Source of the DNA: Geobacteraceae bacterium | GTDB taxonomy: Bacteria > Desulfobacterota > Desulfuromonadia > Geobacterales > Geobacteraceae | Direction: 5' to 3' | Length of the DNA: 64,000 nucleotides | Assembly: GCA_009773645.1 (NCBI GenBank) | Contig: WSYB01000001.1 | Location: forward strand, 162,644 to 226,643 | Shown: piece by piece, positions 19,093-27,251 of the stretch | Layout: each line of letters opens with the position of its first letter | Numbering within the stretch: the stretch's first letter is position 1 | Translations under genes and position numbers: made by a program | The notes under the pieces: generated by a model | The model's database searches: none | The model's input: only the letters and a program-made list of their open reading frames with translations | Told to the model about the DNA's origin: nothing

Positions 19093-21339
19093 ATGGAAAT
19101 GACTCTCACTAACCACAGTTGGCCGTTTACACGTCTGTTGCATTTTTTTATTTCATTAAACGTATTTTTTCTTATTTTTTTCGTATTAGTTTCTGCAGCA
19201 TGGCCGTCATCACCCAATGTAACACCGTTCCGTGCTTCTCCTGACCAGGTTCTGGTCATTTACAACGCAGACCGGCACGCAGACTCCCCAACTTCCCGTG
19301 ATTCAAAGGAGGTGGCGGAGTATTATCAGGTAATGCACACCGATCCGGTAACCGGCAAAAGGCCCTACCTTCTCGGTCTTAAATGCAGGCACGGCAAAGG
19401 GCATATAAACCAGTGGTTCATTCGGGAAGAGAGCAACGACAACAAAAACGGCGTGATTTACCGGGGGAAGGGACCGGCTCCCGACGACAGCGGATGGGTC
19501 CGAGATTCAAGAAAGGTGGAGATAATTGTAAAGGAGCCAAACGCAGACTGGAATACCGCCCTTATCAGATGCAAGTCGGAACAAACCGGTGAAGAAAGAA
19601 TCGTAACCCCCATCATGGTCGATCTCAAAATTACCGGTATTCCAGCCACCTTGGGCGACAACGCCAATTATCCCTCCATTGAAAACGGCAAAGGGAGGTG
19701 TTTCAGATTCGACGCTTCAAAACTCTTCCCCGGCACAGTTACGGTTTTCTTCACCATAAAGAACAAAGACGGGAAGGTGATACGCGACCTGTCTCTCCGC
19801 TATTATGACATAAGGGACTTTGCGTTTTCCGCCACTGGGCCGGACGGGATTTCCGACGATAAGATTCTGCAGGAGGATGTGCTCACACCTGTGAAGAGAT
19901 TCCTCGAAGAACCGAAGAATGCACGCCCCGACGGCACGCTCCTGAAAGAGCACATCCTCTATATCGTTGTTGTGCACGGCCTGCCGTACTCTGCAAATGG
20001 CATCTTCGGTATTGACCATGGAGCCACGGCAAACAAGGGTGACCACGGCTCCCTAGCATCCCTTGAACAACGCCTCCAGACCCTGTATTACGGCTGGGAT
20101 GCCCTGAAGCCGCCCCTGATACCATTTTACATGGCTGGAGGTCCCGATGCGGACAAAGGAGTCGTCAACCATATCATCACGACCGCGTTGCGACACCCGC
20201 TGACCGGCAGCCGCTGGAACCCCTACATGCATCCGGATACATACTATTCTCTACGGAGGGAGAAAAAGCCCCCCGAATTTCACAAACTCCCCTCCTTCTC
20301 GATGCAGCGTAAAGAGATCGGTCGGAACTTTTTTGCCTACGGTGTTTCGCGCATCGATGGGGCGAATCCGGAAGAGGCAAAGCGGCTCGTGGACTACGCC
20401 GTCTATGCAACTGCCCATCTCCGCCCGGAAATCGACTGCCGCGTCCGTTCGTCGCTGGCGGAAAAGGGTGGACAGAAACTGGTGAATCTATCGGAACGTC
20501 TCGCAATGGCTGAAAAGAAGAACCTTTGGGGTGAACGGGAGTTGCTGGCGCTCGGCTTTTTCCTTCCGTCTCCCTCCCATGATCAAGGGCTGCCGTTCCT
20601 GGCAAGGAGTGAAGGGGAAAGTGGTAACCTGTGCAGCTCGGGAAAGCCCGATTGGGGCAAGAACGGGTTCTATCCCGGCGGCATGGGAAGAAAGATCATC
20701 AGTGACAATGGACTGAACTTCAAGAAGGCTGAGATCTGGCGCTATCTCAACAAAGGAGTCACGGTCACTGCAGCCGGCGCCCCAGCCTATAGCGGCGGCC
20801 CCCACATCACCAACGCCACATTCTGGGACAACGCAATCCTCACCAAGTACCTCTTGCGGGGACGCGATCTGGGAGAGTGCTTTCTCCGTGCCACCCTGTA
20901 CGTCAACTGGTCCACGTCCCTTATCGGTGATCCGCTGTACCATCCGGACCTGAACCTCACCACCATCGACAGCATTGCCCCGAAAGCGTCGGACTCGGCA
21001 CCGGACATCTCCTTCGAGGAAACCATGGAGGGAGTCATGGCAACGGTCAGTGCTACGCTCCTCGATACGGACAGTGAGCCTGAGGTAGCCGTCCTGACGG
21101 TTCACTCGAAAACGAAAAAAGGGGAAGAGTCCGTCTACTCATCCCCTCTCTTCAGCCGACGCCCGCAGTTGGTAATCGAGAAGCTGCAGCCTGACACCGA
21201 TTACACCATAATTGCTTCCCTGACAGACCCGTACGGCAACACCACCACCCTTCCCTCCAGATCGATCCGGACCCCGACGGTAAACTACCCGATGCTCATG
21301 CTGAAGGACGCAGCAAAGAAACTGTTCAAAGACAAGTGA
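19093..21339 (+). CDS. large secreted protein, TIGR03790-like
   Basis: A 748-residue protein with an N-terminal hydrophobic signal segment (residues 13-38, LLHFFISLNVFFLIFFVLV), so probably exported. The body starts with QVLVIYNADRHADSP and SKEVAEYYQVMHTDP. Its second half carries VTVTAAGAPAYSGGPHI, LLRGRDLGECFLRATLYVNWSTSLIGDPLYHP, which fit the uncharacterised TIGR03790 family often seen with PEP-CTERM systems. Residues about 625-725 look like a fibronectin III or similar beta-sandwich (TLLDTDSEPEVAVLTV). No PEP-CTERM tail. It is the only plus-strand gene in the locus, divergent from the PrsK/PrsR operon. The ribosome site is weak and ATG 19099 is an alternative start. Confidence 0.6.
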   Translation: MEMTLTNHSWPFTRLLHFFISLNVFFLIFFVLVSAAWPSSPNVTPFRASPDQVLVIYNADRHADSPTSRDSKEVAEYYQVMHTDPVTGKRPYLLGLKCRHGKGHINQWFIREESNDNKNGVIYRGKGPAPDDSGWVRDSRKVEIIVKEPNADWNTALIRCKSEQTGEERIVTPIMVDLKITGIPATLGDNANYPSIENGKGRCFRFDASKLFPGTVTVFFTIKNKDGKVIRDLSLRYYDIRDFAFSATGPDGISDDKILQEDVLTPVKRFLEEPKNARPDGTLLKEHILYIVVVHGLPYSANGIFGIDHGATANKGDHGSLASLEQRLQTLYYGWDALKPPLIPFYMAGGPDADKGVVNHIITTALRHPLTGSRWNPYMHPDTYYSLRREKKPPEFHKLPSFSMQRKEIGRNFFAYGVSRIDGANPEEAKRLVDYAVYATAHLRPEIDCRVRSSLAEKGGQKLVNLSERLAMAEKKNLWGERELLALGFFLPSPSHDQGLPFLARSEGESGNLCSSGKPDWGKNGFYPGGMGRKIISDNGLNFKKAEIWRYLNKGVTVTAAGAPAYSGGPHITNATFWDNAILTKYLLRGRDLGECFLRATLYVNWSTSLIGDPLYHPDLNLTTIDSIAPKASDSAPDISFEETMEGVMATVSATLLDTDSEPEVAVLTVHSKTKKGEESVYSSPLFSRRPQLVIEKLQPDTDYTIIASLTDPYGNTTTLPSRSIRTPTVNYPMLMLKDAAKKLFKDK

Positions 21340-21497
21340 TCAGGCGCCGCTCTCCTCCCAGGAGGGAAACAACCTTTGTCGTGCCTTGCGCCCTGGATGT
21401 CTGGCCTGGAGCAACGGCAACATCCTGAGCCAGAGGGAAAGCTGTCTTCGGAACATGTCCGATTGCCTTAATGGTCTCCATCTTGACCTATTCATCA

Positions 21498-22124
21498 TCA
21501 GTCGGGCAGGAAACTGTTCATGAGTGGCAGAAAATCTCTCATGAACGATTCAATGGTCTGGAATGCCCCAATGGCATCGCCCGATGCCGGCGCCGAGAGC
21601 CTGATGAAGGCAGCATCGTTTCGCTGATAACGGAGAGAATTAAGGATCATATACCATTTCAGGCCATAATCACTGGTAATTGAGGCGTTTTTCATGCGGT
21701 ACCAGTAGACGAACGACTCCCGGCTCTCACCCTTCTGGTAAAGGGCCTCGACGAACTTGACAGGGCCGTAGCCGGCAATCTGCGTGGTGCCGGTCCGCTC
21801 GGAAAGCTTCTGCCACCCCCCGCCCGGCAGGCAGTGTTTCGGGGAGTGTATCTGCGCCCCTTCCCGCTGTGCCCCATAGTAGCCCACATACAGCGACAAC
21901 CTCTGCCCGCCGCGCAGATATTCGCGAGAGAGGTATTCGGTCACCTTCAGTTTGTCCAGGACCACATCGGTGAACAGCTGGTCCCTCCCGGTCCACCCGT
22001 TATGCTGCAAGGGGAACTCGGCAAACGGCCGCTTCAGCGGCACGACCTGATGGAACGGCACGAAATGAAGAACAAGGCCTGCGATCAGGAGCAAAGCGGC
22101 AGCTATAAGTAGACGCTTATTCAT
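21498..22124 (-). CDS. epsI: EpsI family protein
   Basis: A 208-residue protein with an N-terminal membrane anchor (RLLIAAALLLIAGLVLHFV) and a periplasmic domain. HSPKHCLPGGGW at about residues 105-116 is the EpsI hallmark. EpsI-like domains accompany or are fused to exosortases; their function is not firmly known. Its start overlaps the xrtA stop by eight bases, so it is translated together with the exosortase. It is the last gene of the long operon before the convergent secreted-protein gene. Confidence 0.9.
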   Translation of the reverse strand: MNKRLLIAAALLLIAGLVLHFVPFHQVVPLKRPFAEFPLQHNGWTGRDQLFTDVVLDKLKVTEYLSREYLRGGQRLSLYVGYYGAQREGAQIHSPKHCLPGGGWQKLSERTGTTQIAGYGPVKFVEALYQKGESRESFVYWYRMKNASITSDYGLKWYMILNSLRYQRNDAAFIRLSAPASGDAIGAFQTIESFMRDFLPLMNSFLPD

Positions 22125-22959
22125 GGCGCTGCCTCCCTAACTTCCCCAGGATAACGGATGAAAGAAGCAACAGTGCCATGGCTACCCCGAAGATCACCAG
22201 CCCGGCAAATTCGTGAAAAAAACCCTCTGCGGCCTTGGAACCGTAACGACTGGCCAGGATCCCGGTGCCGATGACCCTGATGGCGTTGGCAAACACGGCA
22301 ATCGGCAACGCCAGGAAGATCAGTACCCAGCGCTTCACCAGCCCGTGCTGGCTGAACCAGGCAAGTGCCGTGGCCAGGGCAAGGAGGGAAACAATGGAGC
22401 GGATGCCGCTGCAGGCATCAGCCACCTCCAGGGTGGTGCTCACCAGGTTGATGACATTTCCCTCCCGGTAGACCGGGATCCCGATCAGCTTGAGGAATGC
22501 CACCGAATACCTGGAGACCAGGAGTTTCAGCGGGAAAGCGACCGCATCGTAGAGGATATAGGGCAGAGGGATCATGAAGATCAGGTACCCGAAGGGAAAC
22601 GCCACCGCCTTAAATGCGGCAGGTCCTGTCGAGAAGATGATCACCCCTGCCAGGACCACGAGCATCGATATCCGCATGGTGAAGGATTCGCCTGCAACCA
22701 TGCCGAACAGATCAAGGCCGAGCCCGGCGAGGATCACAATCACTCCCCAGTTTGCAGGAAACGGTTCGAGAGAACGCAGGTCATCCTTTCGCAACCAGAG
22801 GAAGTACCCCGAGATGAATGGGACAAGAAACCCATGGGAATAGTTCTCGTCCTGATACCAGTCCATCCCCATACCGTAGAGGGTCTTACCGTAGAGCAAC
22901 ACAAACATCATGAGAATAGCTAACAAGGGGAAACATAATGAATTCCGTTCGTACTTCAT
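22117..22959 (-). CDS. xrtA: exosortase A
   Basis: A 280-residue membrane enzyme with about eight helices. Exosortases recognise the C-terminal PEP-CTERM signal of secreted proteins and are thought to cleave it in a sortase-like transpeptidation. The proposed active-site residues are all present: Cys183 in DACSGIRSI, Arg228 in ANAIRVIGTGIL and His249 in FFHEFAG. The ATG at 22959 is preceded by AAGGATC and overlaps the previous glycosyltransferase stop as ATGA. With EpsI, PrsK and PrsR this defines an XrtA-type system. Confidence 0.95.
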   Translation of the reverse strand: MKYERNSLCFPLLAILMMFVLLYGKTLYGMGMDWYQDENYSHGFLVPFISGYFLWLRKDDLRSLEPFPANWGVIVILAGLGLDLFGMVAGESFTMRISMLVVLAGVIIFSTGPAAFKAVAFPFGYLIFMIPLPYILYDAVAFPLKLLVSRYSVAFLKLIGIPVYREGNVINLVSTTLEVADACSGIRSIVSLLALATALAWFSQHGLVKRWVLIFLALPIAVFANAIRVIGTGILASRYGSKAAEGFFHEFAGLVIFGVAMALLLLSSVILGKLGRQRHE

Positions 22960-24176
22960 GGAAGATCCTTTGATAAGTGTTTTTTGTTTACCTGTGCCGT
23001 ATGAATATCGGCAAATAAAGTCAGTAATTGATTTACTCTGTTCTCCCAAGTATTCTCAGCCGCGTAAGCAATGATCCGGTCATTATCCCAATCTTTACGT
23101 AATGCAGTGATCAGTGCCTTCAGCATAGTAACTTCGTCATCAATATCAAAGAGAACCCCATAATTTTCTGAACAGACAACCTCCATATTGCCACCAACCT
23201 TCGTCGTCGCCACCGGCAAGCCACACGCCATTGCCTCCAGAAAGACATTGGCCCATCCTTCACCACTTGTGGCCAGACAGAAGATATCTGCGGCGCTCAG
23301 CCAAAGATGAAGTTCGCCGTGGGGCTTGGGGCCAGCAAACAACACCATATCCTGCACACAAAATTCTTCAACCAGTTGCTTGAGAAAAAGACCGCAACTA
23401 TGTGCAGACGGCTCGCCACCAACGATAACCAGTAGGACATCCGGGAATGTCTCTCGCAGACGCGGCAACACAGAGATGATACGATGGAATCCCTTACGTT
23501 CAATGAGCCAGCCTACAGAAATTATGATTTTTTTCTGCTGGGGGAGATTAAGAACGTTTCTCGCCGTGGTTTTGTCAATTGGCTTGAACTTATCAATATC
23601 GACACCATTGGGAACAACAGTGACCTTTTCGTTAGGGACACCAAAACTTGTGACAATATCTTTCAAATCTGAACAGACAGAAAATACTCTGTCTGCAGAT
23701 CGCAACGCCCAACATATCTGAAACCTATGCAGTGGACTTTGAAGAATACCACGCAAGTTGCTTTCCCGAACCGTTATGGTCACTGGTTTTCTCAACACTT
23801 TGCCAAGGAGGACGGCTCCAACGCCGTCCGGATAGACGAAATGGGCATCAATAATGTCAAATCTAAATCGGTTGTCAAGCCTGAACAGAGTGAGTAACGA
23901 AGACATAAACAAGAAAATGCCGTCCAAACATTTAAAAAATTTAGGAATGCTGAAAAAACGGGGATGCAGGACTTCGATTCCGTCCTGAAACTCTAGTTGG
24001 TCAACCTTTGGCCGGTATCCAGGTTTAATTAGGCGGATACCTGGAAACCATGCACATGGCGCGACTACTTTCAGTTCACAGTGTCTTGCTACCCTGAACA
24101 TTCGCTCGCGCACAAAAACGCCTAAGGAAGGCAGTTGTTTATTAGGAAACACCGTGGTAAGAACCAATATTTTCAT
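22956..24176 (-). CDS. GT4 family glycosyltransferase
   Basis: A 406-residue GT-B glycosyltransferase. MKILVLTTVFPNKQLPSLGV opens the acceptor domain, NGVDIDKFKP is the linker found in GT4 enzymes, and the donor domain has SVGWLIERKGFHRI and SGEGWANVFLEAMACGLPVATT (the E-x7-E motif). It transfers a nucleotide-activated sugar to a growing lipid-linked glycan on the cytoplasmic face. The donor is unknown. It lies between the amidotransferase and xrtA, with a four-base overlap with xrtA. Base composition is more AT-rich than that of its neighbours. Confidence 0.88.
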   Translation of the reverse strand: MKILVLTTVFPNKQLPSLGVFVRERMFRVARHCELKVVAPCAWFPGIRLIKPGYRPKVDQLEFQDGIEVLHPRFFSIPKFFKCLDGIFLFMSSLLTLFRLDNRFRFDIIDAHFVYPDGVGAVLLGKVLRKPVTITVRESNLRGILQSPLHRFQICWALRSADRVFSVCSDLKDIVTSFGVPNEKVTVVPNGVDIDKFKPIDKTTARNVLNLPQQKKIIISVGWLIERKGFHRIISVLPRLRETFPDVLLVIVGGEPSAHSCGLFLKQLVEEFCVQDMVLFAGPKPHGELHLWLSAADIFCLATSGEGWANVFLEAMACGLPVATTKVGGNMEVVCSENYGVLFDIDDEVTMLKALITALRKDWDNDRIIAYAAENTWENRVNQLLTLFADIHTAQVNKKHLSKDLP

Positions 24177-24179
24177 TGG

Positions 24180-26051
24180 CTACAGCCAGTTCCTGCACCA
24201 CTGTTCGAAAAAGAGCAGTGCCCAAATCTGAGGACTGAGATCTCTTCCTGCTTTTTGATGCGCATATAATAGATTATTCACCTGCAACGGATCAAAAAAC
24301 CCTCTCTCCCGTGCCTCCCGCGAACAAAGCATATCTCGGGCATAACCGGTCAAATCCTTCTTGAACCAGTGGACCAGAGGTACACCAAACCCCATTTTCT
24401 TCCGGTATAAAATATTATTGGGAAGAATCCCTTCCATTGCTTTTTTCAAGATGTACTTAGTTTCACCGTTCTTCAGCTTAAGCGATGAAGGCATCCGCGC
24501 CGCCAGTTCCACCACCTCGTGATCGAGGAGCGGCGCGCGCGTTTCGAGGCTGCAGAGCATGCTCGCCCGGTCCACCTTGGTGAGGATGTCTTCCGCCAGG
24601 TAGAGCTTGGTATCCACGTACTGGATACGGGTGAGATAGTCCGACAGCCACTGGGAGTCATAAAAACGCTTCATGGCCGAAAAGTCGGGCAGTTCCCGAC
24701 CAATGGCAGCCCGCAGGTCGGCAGAAAGAAGCCGCTCCAGATACGGCGACTCACCGAAGGTATTGAGTCCCGCATAGCGCTCGAATGGATCCTTTGAGAG
24801 ATGAAGGAGCGCCCCCTTCCCCTTCACCCCGTCGGGGAGGAGCCGGCCAGGAAGCCCGAAGAGCGTCTTTTTGAGCGGTGCGGGCAGCCAGTCGTGGCGG
24901 CACATCTCCTGTGCCCAGCCGTAGCGCCGGTAGCCGGCAAATGTCTCGTCCCCGCCGTCCCCCGAGAGGATCACCGTAACGTGCTCCCTGGCCAGCTTCG
25001 ACACGTAATAGGTGGGGATGGCCGACGAGTCGGCAAAGGGCTCGTCGAACTCCCAGGCCAGCTTCGGCAGCACCTCTATGGCATCGGGCTCCACCACGAA
25101 CTCGTGGTGTTCGCAGCCAAAACGCTCCGCAATCTGCCGGGCGTAGACGAGCTCGCTGAAATCCTCTTCCTTGAAACCTATGGAAAAGGTCTTCACCGGC
25201 GCGCTCTGCACCTGGCTCATGAGAGCCACCACCGTGCTCGAATCGATACCCCCAGAAAGAAACGCACCCAGAGGCACCTCGGAGATGAGCCGAATCCGCA
25301 CCGCCTCCTGCAACTTCTCCCGCAGCGCCTCGACCCACTGGGCCTCGGTCAGGGAGCCATCGGGAGCATAGGTGATGTCCCAGTATTTCTCTGTCGTAAC
25401 AGAGAGAGCCGTCGACTCTCCCATCCCGACGGAAATCCAGTGCCCCGGCTCCAGTTTCCTGATCCCCTTGAAGATAGTCCCGGGAAACGGGATGTAGTGG
25501 TAGGTGAGGTAATCGGCCAGTGCCTTCGGATCGAGTTCCCGCCTCACCCGTTCATCCTGGAGGATCGCCTTGATCTCCGAAGCGAACAGCAAACGGTTCC
25601 CGTCGGTCCAGTAATAGAAGGGCTTCTTGCCGAGACGGTCACGCGCCGCGAAGAGTTGGCGTTTCCGCTTGTCCCACACCGCGAAGGCAAACATCCCCCG
25701 GAACTTCTCTACGCACCGCTCGCCGTACTCCTCATATGCATGGACAATGGTTTCCGTGTCACTTCGCGTTGCAAAACGGTGCCCCTTATCGATGAGTTCC
25801 TGTCGCAACTCCTGGAAGTTGTACACCTCCCCGTTGAAGGTGATCCAGACCGACCCGTCCTCGTTGGAAAGCGGCTGCCCACCGCCCGAGAGGTCGATAA
25901 TGGAAAGGCGCCGGTGACCGAGCGCTATCGGCCCGTCCAGGTAGTACCCCTCCCCGTCCGGACCCCGATGGTGCATGATCCGGTTCATCCGCTCGATGAG
26001 CCCCCGGTCTGGAGATGCTGTGGAATCAATGACTCCGGCTATGCCGCACAT
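24180..26051 (-). CDS. exosortase A system amidotransferase 1 (asparagine synthase-like)
   Basis: A 623-residue asparagine-synthase-like protein. The glutaminase domain begins MCGIAGVID with Cys2 as nucleophile and has RGPDGEGYY and FNGEVYNFQEL. The synthetase domain has the PP-loop LSGGIDSSTVVALM near residue 260 and LSGDGGDETFAGYRRY. The XrtA-linked subfamily (TIGR03108) is thought to amidate a sugar or other acid group of the polysaccharide, not free aspartate; this is inference. The gene follows the TIGR04063-like glycosyltransferase without a gap. Confidence 0.9.
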   Translation of the reverse strand: MCGIAGVIDSTASPDRGLIERMNRIMHHRGPDGEGYYLDGPIALGHRRLSIIDLSGGGQPLSNEDGSVWITFNGEVYNFQELRQELIDKGHRFATRSDTETIVHAYEEYGERCVEKFRGMFAFAVWDKRKRQLFAARDRLGKKPFYYWTDGNRLLFASEIKAILQDERVRRELDPKALADYLTYHYIPFPGTIFKGIRKLEPGHWISVGMGESTALSVTTEKYWDITYAPDGSLTEAQWVEALREKLQEAVRIRLISEVPLGAFLSGGIDSSTVVALMSQVQSAPVKTFSIGFKEEDFSELVYARQIAERFGCEHHEFVVEPDAIEVLPKLAWEFDEPFADSSAIPTYYVSKLAREHVTVILSGDGGDETFAGYRRYGWAQEMCRHDWLPAPLKKTLFGLPGRLLPDGVKGKGALLHLSKDPFERYAGLNTFGESPYLERLLSADLRAAIGRELPDFSAMKRFYDSQWLSDYLTRIQYVDTKLYLAEDILTKVDRASMLCSLETRAPLLDHEVVELAARMPSSLKLKNGETKYILKKAMEGILPNNILYRKKMGFGVPLVHWFKKDLTGYARDMLCSREARERGFFDPLQVNNLLYAHQKAGRDLSPQIWALLFFEQWCRNWL

Positions 26052-27251
26052 TCAGGATTTCCCCGCCAATTTTCGATATACCGGCAAGTACCTCTCCACA
26101 GCCTTCCGCCAGTCATGCTTAACCCGCACCGTCTCCATTCCCTGCTTCGCAATCGCTGCGAGATCCCGGCCGCCGGAGGCAATTTCCTGCAACAGTTCAG
26201 TCAGCGCCTGCTTGTCACCAGCCTTGAAGAGAAATCCGTCGTGACCATGGGTCACCAGTTCCTTGATCCCTCCCACATCGCTCCCTAGCACCACTTTACC
26301 CATGGCCATCGCCTCCAAAGGTTTAAGTGGGGTGACCAGTTCGGTAAGCCGCATGCTAAGCCGGGGATAGACGAGGAGATCGATCACCGAGTAGTATCGG
26401 TTGACCTCCTCATGGGGGACCTTGCCGGTAATAATCACCGGTCCGACAAGCCCCAAATCCTCGGCCTTGCGACTGACCGCCTCATGCTCTGGGCCCCCAC
26501 CCACCAGCAGAAGGCAAGCGTTCATCCCCTTATTGAATGCCTGGGCAAAGCTTTCGAGCAAGAGCTCAAGCCCTTCGTAGTTATAGAACGACCCGATGAA
26601 GCCGAAGACCCGCTTGCCCCTCACACCCAGCCGCTCCGCAATCGCCTCATCATAGGGGATCGGTGCAAATGCGTCGACATCGACACAGTTGGGGATGATG
26701 GTGATCTTATCGGCCGGTATTCCCCGACCAACCATGTCCTTTTTCAGCCCCTCGCAGATGGTAAAGAGGGCGTCGGCGTCCCTGAACAGTCTGGTTTCCA
26801 AATGTTTACTGACCCGGTACTTGAGCGATCCTTCAGCAAAGGTCCCGTGATCAACGGCGGCATCTTCCCAGAAGGCACGTACTTCATACACCACCGGGAT
26901 ACCGAGCTTTCGTCCTGCCTTCACAGCCGGCATCCCGTTTAAGCTCGGCGAATGGGCATGGATGATGTCCGGTTTCTCGATCTCTGCCACCGCCTCGATC
27001 CTCTCCTGCAGCGCCCGCATCAGCCGCTTTTCCTTCACGAACGGCAAGGAGCCGAACTCGGTTTCTCCGGTCCGGTATACCCGCATCCCGTCAATCTCGT
27101 CCAGTGGGTTTTTCACAGGTCCATGTTTGGGTGAGGTGACAATAACCGGTTCCAGCCCCAGTGCCTGCTGGTTCCTGAGGATCGAAGCGGTTCGAAACAC
27201 GTAGCCGCTGAAGTGAGGCTTGTAGTGGTCGAGGATATGGAGGATTTTCAT
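26052..27251 (-). CDS. glycosyltransferase, exosortase A associated (TIGR04063-like)
   Basis: A 399-residue GT4 enzyme. MKILHILDHYKPHFSGYVFR is typical of the XrtA-associated family TIGR04063. Also visible are HAHSPSLNGMPAV, the linker NCVDVDAFAPI, and the donor-site motif near LTPLKPLEAMAMGKVVLGS. The start codon overlaps the preceding lyase-like gene as ATGA. It should act on the cytoplasmic side in repeat-unit assembly; the sugar is not predictable. Confidence 0.88.
   Translation of the reverse strand: MKILHILDHYKPHFSGYVFRTASILRNQQALGLEPVIVTSPKHGPVKNPLDEIDGMRVYRTGETEFGSLPFVKEKRLMRALQERIEAVAEIEKPDIIHAHSPSLNGMPAVKAGRKLGIPVVYEVRAFWEDAAVDHGTFAEGSLKYRVSKHLETRLFRDADALFTICEGLKKDMVGRGIPADKITIIPNCVDVDAFAPIPYDEAIAERLGVRGKRVFGFIGSFYNYEGLELLLESFAQAFNKGMNACLLLVGGGPEHEAVSRKAEDLGLVGPVIITGKVPHEEVNRYYSVIDLLVYPRLSMRLTELVTPLKPLEAMAMGKVVLGSDVGGIKELVTHGHDGFLFKAGDKQALTELLQEIASGGRDLAAIAKQGMETVRVKHDWRKAVERYLPVYRKLAGKS

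Noticed and set aside
24801-26288. 495-codon plus-strand frame over the amidotransferase
   Set aside because: It is antisense to a gene with intact catalytic motifs; the translation is low in hydrophobic order and resembles nothing.
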